Below, piece after piece: positions 7,094 through 14,394 of a stretch of DNA of 39,333 bases (the first letter of the stretch is position 1; each line of letters opens with the position of its first letter). The DNA is from DASUXY01 sp036377675. Its GTDB lineage: Bacteria > Bacillota > Bacilli > Bacillales > Amphibacillaceae. A model generated the notes under the pieces. The model searched no databases and was not told the origin of the DNA. It saw only the letters and a program-made list of their open reading frames with translations. The position numbers were made by a program, and so were the translations under genes. The DNA lies in NCBI GenBank assembly GCA_036377675.1, contig DASUXY010000001.1, forward strand, positions 1 to 39,333. The letters run 5' to 3'.

Positions 7094-7120
7094 TAGCTTA
7101 TGATGTAGTTGAGAATCGGT
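7094..7120 (-). promoter_or_regulatory. Candidate sigma-K promoter of gerE
   Basis: On the minus strand CATAAGCTA (7102-7094) matches the sigma-K -10 pattern CATANNNTA exactly. An AC (7120-7119) lies 16 bases upstream, as expected for the -35. B. subtilis gerE is transcribed by sigma-K. Preservation of this site argues that gerE is still meant to be expressed. Confidence 0.65.
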
Positions 7121-7421
7121 GCAGACATTTGACTATCACATGATAGTTGTACATTAAAAGTTTAAATAAAGAGATGAAGTAGAAATTTGAACTGTCATGA
7201 ACAATCCAATTCAGTCACGTTCAATGGATATCGTTTACTGTTTTATGATACGATATCTTTGTTAAAAGAAAAACTGCCATGTATAACCGTGTTTTCAAGC
7301 GAACAGCTTGAACCATTTATATGCATTTAGTTATGGAAAGAAACCGTTGTTCGTGCAAAGTATAAATGAACAACATGTGTAGTAATGAAAAATAAATGAC
7401 ATAATAGAAGAGGCGATTTGT
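7121..7421. other. Intergenic region between gerE and murI
   Basis: No intact gene is visible. A frame open from about 7177 to a TAG near 7320 reads plausible protein (FNGYRLLFYDTISLLKEKLP). It continues in another frame as SYGKKPLFVQSINEQHV, so it may be a decayed gene tail that I do not recognise. There is no start codon with a ribosome site. A murI promoter is not obvious. Confidence 0.4.
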
Positions 7422-8234
7422 TTGAAACAGGCAATTGGTGTCATCGATTCTGGAGTAGGTGGGTTAACCGTTGTCCACGAACTCATGCGACAGTTACCAA
7501 ATGAAAAATTAATCTATATGGGAGATACATTGAGATGCCCTTATGGCTCGAGGCCAGCAGAAGAAATTAAACAATTTACATGGGAAATGGTTGAGTTTTT
7601 ATTACAAAAAAATATAAAAATGCTCGTTGTAGCTTGTAATACTGCAACTGCTTTTACATTAGAAGACCTCAAATCTACATTAGATATCCCAGTCATTGGC
7701 GTCATTCAGCCAGGAGCACGGGCAGCGATAAAAGTAACGCAAAATAATCATGTTGGGGTTATTGGAACTGCTGGAACGATTCAAAGTCATGCATATGAGC
7801 GGGCCTTAAAAAACATTAAAGAAGATATTCATGTCTATTCACTCGCTTGCCCTCTTTTCGTTCCCATGGTTGAAAAAGGTGTTTTATCAGGAGAGGAAGC
7901 GTATGAAGTCGTGCAACAATCGTTACAGCCGATGAAAGGAAAAAAGAAGATGGATACGTTGATTTTAGGATGTACGCATTATCCTTTACTTAAACAGACG
8001 ATTCAAGATGTCGTAGGGCCTGAAGTATCAATTATATCCTCGAGTGAAGAAACAGCACGAGAAGTAAGTACGATTTTAGATGTGTATCATCTCTTTAATA
8101 AAGGTCAAAAGCCGCCCGTTCATCAATTTTATACGACCGGGAAACTAGGTACTTTTCGAGATATTACGAAGAGCATTTTCAATCATCCAATCAATCATTT
8201 ACAAAGCGTAACCATTGAGAAGGCAACGATTTAA
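7422..8234 (+). CDS. murI: Glutamate racemase
   Basis: MurI (RacE in B. subtilis) interconverts L- and D-glutamate in the cytoplasm, supplying D-Glu for peptidoglycan. The 270-residue protein carries DSGVGGLT (9-16) and the two catalytic cysteines, Cys72 in ACNTAT and Cys184 in GCTHYP. The length is normal. Translation starts at TTG 7422, with AGAGGCGA about 7 bases upstream. It is followed by its own terminator and then gerM, as in B. subtilis. No sign of decay. Confidence 0.96.
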   Translation: MKQAIGVIDSGVGGLTVVHELMRQLPNEKLIYMGDTLRCPYGSRPAEEIKQFTWEMVEFLLQKNIKMLVVACNTATAFTLEDLKSTLDIPVIGVIQPGARAAIKVTQNNHVGVIGTAGTIQSHAYERALKNIKEDIHVYSLACPLFVPMVEKGVLSGEEAYEVVQQSLQPMKGKKKMDTLILGCTHYPLLKQTIQDVVGPEVSIISSSEETAREVSTILDVYHLFNKGQKPPVHQFYTTGKLGTFRDITKSIFNHPINHLQSVTIEKATI

Positions 8235-8240
8235 ACGAAA

Positions 8241-8272
8241 CGGACTCTAACAAATGTTAGGGTTCTTTTTTA
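8241..8272 (+). terminator. Terminator after murI
   Basis: GGACTCTAACA pairs with TGTTAGGGTTC around AA, with wobble pairs, followed by TTTTTT. Confidence 0.8.
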
Positions 8273-8351
8273 TGAAAAGATAGAAAGGTTGGTCTAAATT
8301 AATCATGGGCTCGTATATATAATAGTACAAACTATCGTAGGAGGGAATGAC

Positions 8352-9443
8352 ATGAAAGTTCGCAGTTTATTACTAGCGCTGCTAACAATGTGTTCTTTAC
8401 TTTTATTCACAGGTTGCATGAAAGGGGAACAAACGATGGAAGAAGTGGATCCACCACAAAATGCCGAAGCGGTTGACCAGTCATCACAAGAAACCGATGA
8501 CAATGAACATGAAACGGAAACGAAAGACGTCGATGCCAATGATAAGGAACAACTTGAAACGGAAACAGCAGCCCGTCAATTGTATTTAATTGATGTTAAT
8601 GGCATGGTTGTTCCCCAAACGTTAGAATTACCGAATATAGAATCCAATGAGGTTGCTAAGCAAGTTCTCGAATATTTGGTGAAAGATGGTCCAGTGACTA
8701 CCATTTTACCAAATGGTTTTCAAGCTGTTTTACCAGCAGGAACGGAAATATTAGGTTTGACATTACAAGAAGATGGAACGATGATTGTTGATGTTAGTGA
8801 TGAATTCAAAAATTATGAACCAGAAGAAGAAGAGAAAATTTTAGAAGCTATGACATTTTCGTTAACCCAGTTTGAAAACGTTGATAAAATTAAATTGTGG
8901 ATTAATGGACATCCACAAGATGAAATGCCTGTAAATGGAACACCCATCTCGGACGGTTATTCACGAACAAACGGAATTAATCTCATTGAATCAGATGCCT
9001 TAGATTTAATGAACAGTTATGCGGTAACAATGTATTTCCCTGCAGAACATAATGATACCCGTTACTATGTACCGACAACTCAACATGTTGAAGCCAGTGA
9101 AGATGACTTTTATGAAGCGATGGTACAGGCGTTAATCGATGGCCCACATACACAATCGAATGTCATTCATGTATTTAATCCGGATACGACGATTATGGAA
9201 AAGCCTGTCTTAAAAGATGACGTTCTGGAAATCGTTTTTAATCAAAGTATTTTAAAGGATCCCGATGAAGCAGTTATAGCAGATGAGGTCATGGAAACGC
9301 TCGTACGTTCACTGACAGAACACCCCTCTATTGAAGCGGTCGATGTGAAAGTAGAAAATATTGATCAGCTCGTCAATGAAAACGGAGAAGTATACAATCA
9401 ACCTGTGGAAAAATCGTTGTTTGTCGATGCAAAAAAATTATAG
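8352..9443 (+). CDS. gerM: GerM spore lipoprotein
   Basis: GerM is needed for normal sporulation and germination in B. subtilis. It is thought to act in the space between forespore and mother-cell membranes. The 363-residue product starts with a lipoprotein signal whose lipobox is FTGC (Cys22). An acidic, Asp/Glu-rich linker follows to about residue 75. Two GerMN domains then occur, at about 85-205 and 225-345, each with a repeated V-x-D-V-S or V-F-N-type strand and a kW-x-NGH or V-D-V-K-type strand. AGGAGGG at 8340-8345 supports ATG 8352. It has its usual place between murI and rph, and the frame is intact. Confidence 0.92.
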   Translation: MKVRSLLLALLTMCSLLLFTGCMKGEQTMEEVDPPQNAEAVDQSSQETDDNEHETETKDVDANDKEQLETETAARQLYLIDVNGMVVPQTLELPNIESNEVAKQVLEYLVKDGPVTTILPNGFQAVLPAGTEILGLTLQEDGTMIVDVSDEFKNYEPEEEEKILEAMTFSLTQFENVDKIKLWINGHPQDEMPVNGTPISDGYSRTNGINLIESDALDLMNSYAVTMYFPAEHNDTRYYVPTTQHVEASEDDFYEAMVQALIDGPHTQSNVIHVFNPDTTIMEKPVLKDDVLEIVFNQSILKDPDEAVIADEVMETLVRSLTEHPSIEAVDVKVENIDQLVNENGEVYNQPVEKSLFVDAKKL

Positions 9444-9560
9444 AAATAATGACTTATGATTCGAAGCAAATAAATGAGTAAAGGTCTCTTTATTTGGATA
9501 ACAATGTTGCTTTTGAAGAAAATATGGTAAGGTGAATAGTAACTGAAGGAGGATCTACAT

Positions 9561-10322
9561 ATGAGAAGTAACGAACGAAAAATAAATCAATTACGCCCAG
9601 TAACCATTACACCAAATTTTATTAAGCACCCGGAAGGTTCTGTTCTAATTCAAGTAGGAGAGACAAAAGTAATTTGTAATGCTAGTATTGAAGACCGGGT
9701 TCCTCCTTTCATGCGTGGTCAAGGAAAAGGTTGGATAACAGCTGAATATTCGATGTTACCTCGAGCTACGAAACAGCGAAACATCCGTGAGTCTTCACGA
9801 GGAAAGGTCGGTGGCCGGACGATGGAGATTCAACGGTTAATCGGTCGAGCATTACGAACGATTGTTGATTTAGATAAAATTGGCGAACGCACCGTTTGGG
9901 TCGATTGTGATGTGATCCAAGCAGATGGTGGTACGCGCACAGCTTCGATTACAGGTGCATTTGTCGCTGTAGTGTTAGCATTTGGCAAGATGATCGACAA
10001 CGAGTCCTTACAAAAGATGCCTGTCACCGAATATCTTGCAGCCACATCCGTCGGTGTTTTACAAGGTGGCACGGAAGTATTAGATTTGGATTATGAAGAA
10101 GATTCAAAAGCGAAAGTCGATATGAATATCGTGATGACAGGTTCAGGTGAGTTTGTAGAAATTCAAGGGACAGGTGAAGAAGAAACATTTACATTTCAAG
10201 AGTTACAAACATTGTTGAAGTTGGCAGACGAAGGAATTAAACAACTCGTTGCAAAACAAAAAGAAGTTCTCGGAAAATGGTCCGAACGTATCGGTGAAAC
10301 GATTGCTGGTGAACAACAGTGA
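9561..10322 (+). CDS. rph: Ribonuclease PH
   Basis: RNase PH trims the 3' ends of tRNA precursors using phosphate and forms a hexameric ring in the cytoplasm. The 253-residue protein has the PH-domain fold with the phosphate-binding arginine region (about 75-90, GKVGGRTMEIQR), and GGTRTASITGAF (about 123-134). The start has GAAGGAGG 8 bases upstream. Its stop overlaps the GTG start of the next gene by four bases (GTGA), so the two are probably coupled. The length is typical. Confidence 0.96.
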   Translation: MRSNERKINQLRPVTITPNFIKHPEGSVLIQVGETKVICNASIEDRVPPFMRGQGKGWITAEYSMLPRATKQRNIRESSRGKVGGRTMEIQRLIGRALRTIVDLDKIGERTVWVDCDVIQADGGTRTASITGAFVAVVLAFGKMIDNESLQKMPVTEYLAATSVGVLQGGTEVLDLDYEEDSKAKVDMNIVMTGSGEFVEIQGTGEEETFTFQELQTLLKLADEGIKQLVAKQKEVLGKWSERIGETIAGEQQ

Positions 10323-10912
10323 AGCAGATCGTAATCGCTACAAAAAATAGAGGAAAAGCGAAGGAATTCAAAGATTTTTTCGCTTCGTATGGGATTCATG
10401 CTCGTTCGTTATTAGAACTAGATGACGATCTACCGTCCGTTGCAGAAACAGGTTCTACGTTTAAAGAAAATGCGGCTCTAAAAGCTGAACAAATCGCTCA
10501 ACAATTGTCTACACCTGTTTTAGCGGATGATTCAGGTCTAGAGATCGATGCACTTGGGGGAAAACCGGGCATTTTTTCAGCAAGATATGCGGGCGAGCCG
10601 ACAGATGATCGTGCGAACAATAGCAAAGTGTTATCACAATTAAAGGGTGTTCCAACAAACGAGCGAACTGCTCGTTTTGTCTGTGTGTTAGCTCTGGCTA
10701 TACCTGAACAAGATACAGTTTTTCGAACGGGGTTTTGTGAAGGGAAAATCACTACAGAACCAAAAGGTCAGCACGGTTTTGGATACGATCCCATTTTTAT
10801 TCCAGACGGTTACTCAAAGACAATGGCAGAACTTACCGCAGAGGAAAAAAATCGGATAAGTCATCGAAGTAAAGCGATGAAAAAACTTGGACAATTTTTT
10901 GAGATTTTGTAG
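10319..10912 (+). CDS. rdgB: dITP/XTP pyrophosphatase (RdgB/HAM1 family)
   Basis: This house-cleaning enzyme hydrolyses dITP, XTP and ITP to monophosphates, keeping deaminated purines out of nucleic acids. The 197-residue product (YsnA in B. subtilis) shows the family motifs: TKNRGKAKEF at 7-16, DDSGLEIDALGGKPGIFSAR around 68-87, and HGFGYDPIF near 150. It starts at GTG 10319 inside the rph stop region, and the ribosome site lies within the end of rph. It is followed 20 bases later by ysnB in the same direction, consistent with one operon. Confidence 0.95.
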   Translation: MKQIVIATKNRGKAKEFKDFFASYGIHARSLLELDDDLPSVAETGSTFKENAALKAEQIAQQLSTPVLADDSGLEIDALGGKPGIFSARYAGEPTDDRANNSKVLSQLKGVPTNERTARFVCVLALAIPEQDTVFRTGFCEGKITTEPKGQHGFGYDPIFIPDGYSKTMAELTAEEKNRISHRSKAMKKLGQFFEIL

Positions 10913-10932
10913 CAGGTGAAGGGGAAAATCAT

Positions 10933-11454
10933 ATGAATGAAATCGTAGTCGTCAGTGATAGTCACGGTTTGACAAAGGAACTGATCGATATTAAACAAAG
11001 ACATGCAGTGGAACATATGATTCACTGTGGTGATTCTGAATTAGGCATACATGCAACAGAATTAGATGGTTTCATCAAAGTAGCTGGGAACTGTGACCGT
11101 GGCTCTGAATTACCAATTGAACAAATGGTAACGATTGATAGCCTTACAATTTATATTGTCCATGGTCATTTGTATAACGTGAAAAGAAATTTGACTCATT
11201 TGTCCTATCGGGCAGAAGAAGTTGACGCCGATCTCGTTTGTTTTGGCCATACACATGTCGCTGGTGTATGGTCCATCCATGATCAATTATTTATGAATCC
11301 GGGTAGTATTTATCTACCGAGGGGTCATCAGGAGAAAACATATGCCATTATTTCTTGGCAAACACGAAAAAAAATCAACATTCAATTTTATACGCTTGAC
11401 GGTAAACGAGTTACGGACTTAGACGAAACGGTTTATTTGAATTCTTTTTCATAA
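10933..11454 (+). CDS. ysnB: YfcE/YsnB-type metallophosphoesterase
   Basis: This 173-residue protein belongs to the calcineurin-like phosphoesterases, which use two metal ions to cleave phosphodiesters. The metal-binding blocks are SDSHG (8-12), HCGDSE (35-40), GNCDRG (about 56-61), VHGH (about 76-79) and FGHTH (about 99-103), all present in order. The physiological substrate of YsnB is not settled. AGGTGAAGGGG before ATG 10933 is the ribosome site. It closes the rph-rdgB-ysnB operon and runs directly into a terminator that begins before its stop. Confidence 0.9.
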   Translation: MNEIVVVSDSHGLTKELIDIKQRHAVEHMIHCGDSELGIHATELDGFIKVAGNCDRGSELPIEQMVTIDSLTIYIVHGHLYNVKRNLTHLSYRAEEVDADLVCFGHTHVAGVWSIHDQLFMNPGSIYLPRGHQEKTYAIISWQTRKKINIQFYTLDGKRVTDLDETVYLNSFS

Positions 11455-11490
11455 GAGCTTACCATTTTGTAAGCTCTTATGAAAATAATA
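11451..11490. terminator. Terminator after ysnB
   Basis: A perfect 12-bp inverted repeat (ATAAGAGCTTAC at 11451-11462, GTAAGCTCTTAT at 11469-11480) overlaps the ysnB stop. The T-rich tract follows after an A-rich gap, so termination may be imperfect. Confidence 0.75.
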
Positions 11491-11498
11491 TTTTTTCC

Positions 11499-11527
11499 TT
11501 GACATATGTAATTTGTTTGTATATAAT
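11499..11527 (+). promoter_or_regulatory. Strong sigma-A promoter of the tRNA genes
   Basis: A perfect TTGACA (11499-11504) and perfect TATAAT (11522-11527) are separated by 17 bases. This consensus promoter reads into the tRNA pair, as expected for stable RNA. Confidence 0.9.
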
Positions 11528-11644
11528 AATAAGTGTTGTTAAAAAATAAACGAGTTGCCTCGAACATAAATCATCTTTGAGAAGGCAATAAATGCAGGGA
11601 CATGTTTAACCGTGAACATACAAAAAATCATAATATAATAAAAT

Positions 11645-11718
11645 GCGGGTGTAGTTTAGTGGTAAAACCTCAGCCTTCCAAGCTGATGTCGAGGGTTCAA
11701 TTCCCTTCACCCGCTCCA
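11645..11718 (+). tRNA. tRNA-Gly (anticodon TCC)
   Basis: The acceptor arms GCGGGTG and CACCCGC pair, followed by T and an encoded CCA. The anticodon loop CTTCCAA gives TCC, which reads GGA codons. The T-arm GGGTTCAATTCCC is normal. Confidence 0.95.
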
Positions 11719-11725
11719 TACATAG

Positions 11726-11799
11726 GTCCCAGTAGCTCAGCTGGATAGAGCAACAGCCTTCTAAGCTGTAAGTCGGGGGTTCGAATCCCTCCTGGGACG
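11726..11799 (+). tRNA. tRNA-Arg (anticodon TCT)
   Basis: The acceptor arms GTCCCAG and CTGGGAC pair, with G as discriminator base and no encoded CCA. The anticodon loop CTTCTAA gives TCT, which reads AGA codons. The T-arm GGGTTCGAATCCC is standard. An integrase remnant lies about 155 bases downstream, so this tRNA may have been an attachment site. Confidence 0.95.
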
Positions 11800-11845
11800 T
11801 ATTTTAGATTTTGTAAGATACGATTATACTTTTCCATTTCACTCT

Positions 11846-11880
11846 CAAATGTTGATATGTCAACGTTTGGGGGTATTTTT
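11846..11880 (+). terminator. Terminator of the tRNA operon
   Basis: CAAATGTTGA (11846-11855) pairs with TCAACGTTTG (11860-11869) and is followed by GGGTATTTTT. Confidence 0.75.
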
Positions 11881-11953
11881 AATGGTAAGAGGACTTTGTA
11901 ATGATAGGATTGAATACGATAGGATTATAATTTTTTTACACAAATTTTACACA

Positions 11954-12192
11954 CTACAAGCGAGCCATTTTATTATATACTTCTACCGTTGCCTTTTCAT
12001 CTTCTTTTCTCATCTCTTTAATAACATGTGAGTAGTCATTTAAAGTTGTTTCAATATCTATATGACCTAGTCTTTCGCTCACATAATAAATGAAAACTTT
12101 TTTATATAAAAGAACACGTGCATGTGTGTGACGCAGTCCGTGTATGGATATCGGTTCTATATCTAGCTTAAAGTATTCCTTAACAGTTTATT
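11954..12192 (-). pseudogene. Tyrosine recombinase (integrase), C-terminal remnant
   Basis: The minus-strand frame ending at TAG 11954 holds the C-terminal catalytic part of a phage/ICE-type integrase. It has HGLRHTHA (with the Arg and His of the active site), ERLGHIDIETTLNDYSH (with the second His and an aromatic region) and a charged tail. An in-frame stop lies just upstream of the segment and no N-terminal domain follows, so it is dead. It is most like integrases of Gram-positive ICEs and prophages. Its position beside tRNA-Arg suggests a lost element that used this tRNA locus. Confidence 0.8.
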
Positions 12193-12558
12193 CGATGCAT
12201 TATTGCTAATTACTTTGTATTTTGAAGATGCTTATGACAGTCAATTCAATATCCAATAACGAAAGTAACCCTTTATACGCATATGTGATGCTATCAGAAG
12301 AGGGCTGTTTTCATTTACTTAAAAATAATGTAACACTATTCCACCTTTTGAAAAATTTATTACAAGCTCGGTTTAAGCGAATAGTTTTTTAGTTTTAGCT
12401 ATGCTACAACATTCACCTTCATTATTCCTCTTCTAACTGTAACTACGTATTAAAATAGTACTGAGGAATCTTGACGAACTGATCCACCTACTTAGCTTTA
12501 GTAGCTTTAAATCAGTTAAGTAAACTAGTTAATATGTATTACTTGTATATACGAGTAT
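12193..12558. other. Gene-free stretch behind the integrase remnant
   Basis: I see no open frame, RNA or clear terminator. The sequence is A+T rich and may be further decayed mobile-element DNA, but nothing in it is recognisable. Confidence 0.4.
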
Positions 12559-12843
12559 TTATCTTTCAGTCACTGTTAAGAGAAATAGTCTATAAATAAG
12601 GTATACACCGATATAAGCTCCAGTTATTAAAAAAAATGGATTAAGAAAAATGCCGTGAATAGTCGTCGTAAATACAGCGTTATCAATTAGCATGTAATAA
12701 ATAGCAATTGCTGAAATATTTCCAAATATAATAAACGATATGATTGCTAATACGTTGAACAGAACACGAAATGGTTTTCTTTTTTGAAAATAATACATTA
12801 CAATTGGCACACTAATGCTCAAAATGATAATTATAATGTCCAA
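12559..12843 (-). CDS. Small membrane protein, unknown function
   Basis: This predicted 94-residue protein has three hydrophobic stretches (about 3-20, 28-50 and 62-87). A basic loop (FQKRKPFR) follows the first and a basic end follows the last. It starts most plausibly at TTG 12843, since AAAGGG lies 9 bases upstream. An upstream TTG at 12861 has no ribosome site. I do not recognise the family. It stands alone, opposite in direction to its neighbours, in a region between the tRNA-linked integrase relic and ysoA. It may be cargo of the lost element or a host gene. Confidence 0.55.
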   Translation of the reverse strand: MDIIIIILSISVPIVMYYFQKRKPFRVLFNVLAIISFIIFGNISAIAIYYMLIDNAVFTTTIHGIFLNPFFLITGAYIGVYLIYRLFLLTVTER

Positions 12844-12861
12844 AATATTCAACCCTTTCAA

Positions 12862-13271
12862 CTTATTATGACTTTATTTTACTATTTTCACCTAAATGTT
12901 GTGGAATATACAATAGAAGTGATGAATCATTTTATTATGGTGAATATGTCATTACACTGATCCTCTGTCGTGTTGAATGTTCAGGACTATTTTGAGTATA
13001 TTTTTACATAATTTATATTGTAACCATTCAAATGGAACATAGTGAACATTCGCATCACGATTCACTCATTTGTCAAAAGTATCTTTCCTCATCTACTCAA
13101 AGTTAATCCACATTTTACGATAACACGTAAAAGATAATCTTTACGTGTTATTTTCGTAAAAAGGGTGAATTTAAAAATGAACTCCTCTCCTAACGTATGT
13201 TTGTTTTTATGGTACACTTGGGTAGGATATAAATAGAAATCGGTTTCTATGATTGGGAAAGGAGGGGAAAG
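12862..13271. other. Intergenic region with a long palindrome, upstream of ysoA
   Basis: This holds the palindrome at 13113-13161 and the leader of ysoA. No open frame is supported. A clear promoter is not visible. Confidence 0.4.
13113..13161. repeat. Long near-perfect palindrome
   Basis: ATAACACGTAAA (13120-13131) pairs with TTTACGTGTTAT (13140-13151). An outer TTTTACG/CGTAAAA pairing extends it to about 19 pairs. It lacks a T-run on either side at the usual distance. It could be a bidirectional terminator remnant, an operator or a mobile-element end. Confidence 0.7.
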
Positions 13272-14249
13272 ATGACGAAAGGAGAAAAGGTGATTCTGTT
13301 TCCAAAGTGGAAAACAACCTTAATAGAAAAGGGTTTACGTGCACTACAACAAAAAAATTATGATGAAGCATTAACGGTTTTAAATCAATTAATAAGTTAC
13401 AATATTCAAGGTCATGAAATTATCATCGGCAAGCTCATCTGCTTAATCGAACTTAATAAATATACAGAAGCACAAGAAATATGTGAAGAAGTACTTCATA
13501 GCGATCATGAACATTATTATGATTATTTACATATCTATTTAACGATTCTTTTCCAAACGAATCAACATGCTCAATTAATGGATACGGTCGAACATGAACT
13601 TCAATATAAAAACATACCATCTATACTTAGAGATCAATTTAAACAGCTTTATCATTTAAGCGAAACGATGGAAAAAGAACTTACTATGGAGAAGTGTGTA
13701 AAATATGTTAAGCAGTTGGATGAAGCACTTGAAGAGCAGCAGTATACAGAACAGTGGCGGATTATTGAGCAAATGCGCTACATTAAAGCTGAGCCAACGG
13801 ATGAAATTATGATGTTATTAGAAAATGAAGCGGTCCATCCGGTTATAAAAACAGCCATTTTTCAATGGTTACAAGATCGAAAGGTTTCCCGTCTTGTCAA
13901 CATACATAAAATGGGTCAGCGTCAACATATGCGACCTACTGCGATTCCAGCGATTGAATCGCATATAACCATTAAGCAAATATCATTGATTATTAGTGAA
14001 ATTGAACAACAAAACCCATCTCTCTTTCAAATGTTGGAAAAGCTTTTATTTCGCTATGCATACGTCTACTATCCGTTTTTACCGCCATCAGATGATGCGA
14101 TTCAAATAGCTGAAGCATTGAAGAAAATTGGTAAAGAATACTTAAATCTTAATGAACACCCCAATGAAAATAAATATGGCAACAGTCAAGTGTATGAAAA
14201 GGAAATAAAAATAGGTGATTTACTCTACTCAAGTGTTCTCGTCGAGTAG
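13272..14249 (+). CDS. ysoA: TPR-repeat protein YsoA
   Basis: This 325-residue cytoplasmic protein matches YsoA of B. subtilis in position (directly before tig) and in type. The N-terminal half is built of tetratricopeptide-like helix pairs: about 17-50 (ALQQKNYDEALTVLNQLI), 52-84 (KLICLIELNKYTEAQEICEE) and 85-118. Repeats of this kind bind partner proteins. The rest is helical with no enzymatic motif. AAAGGAGGGG before ATG 13272 is a strong ribosome site. Its function is not established. Confidence 0.85.
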   Translation: MTKGEKVILFPKWKTTLIEKGLRALQQKNYDEALTVLNQLISYNIQGHEIIIGKLICLIELNKYTEAQEICEEVLHSDHEHYYDYLHIYLTILFQTNQHAQLMDTVEHELQYKNIPSILRDQFKQLYHLSETMEKELTMEKCVKYVKQLDEALEEQQYTEQWRIIEQMRYIKAEPTDEIMMLLENEAVHPVIKTAIFQWLQDRKVSRLVNIHKMGQRQHMRPTAIPAIESHITIKQISLIISEIEQQNPSLFQMLEKLLFRYAYVYYPFLPPSDDAIQIAEALKKIGKEYLNLNEHPNENKYGNSQVYEKEIKIGDLLYSSVLVE

Positions 14250-14277
14250 ATAAGGGATGCTAAATACATATTTTTGC

Positions 14278-14311
14278 TTGAAAGGCCTTACGTTTATGTT
14301 ATAATGTAAGG
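14278..14311 (+). promoter_or_regulatory. tig promoter with overlapping inverted repeat
   Basis: TTGAAA (14278-14283) and TATAAT (14300-14305) are 16 bases apart, with an extended TG before the -10. CCTTAC (14286-14291) and its complement GTAAGG (14306-14311) flank the -10 element and could be an operator or chance. Confidence 0.65.
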
Positions 14312-14394
14312 GTTGAAAAATGTATAAAACGATACAATGAAAAGGTTTTTAAAAATAATAGGATGAAGAAATAATAGATTTTGGAGGGTATCAT

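Noticed and set aside
6952..7143. Plus-strand frame across the gerE fragment
   Set aside because: The minus strand clearly encodes GerE with its own ribosome site and promoter, so this is the shadow.
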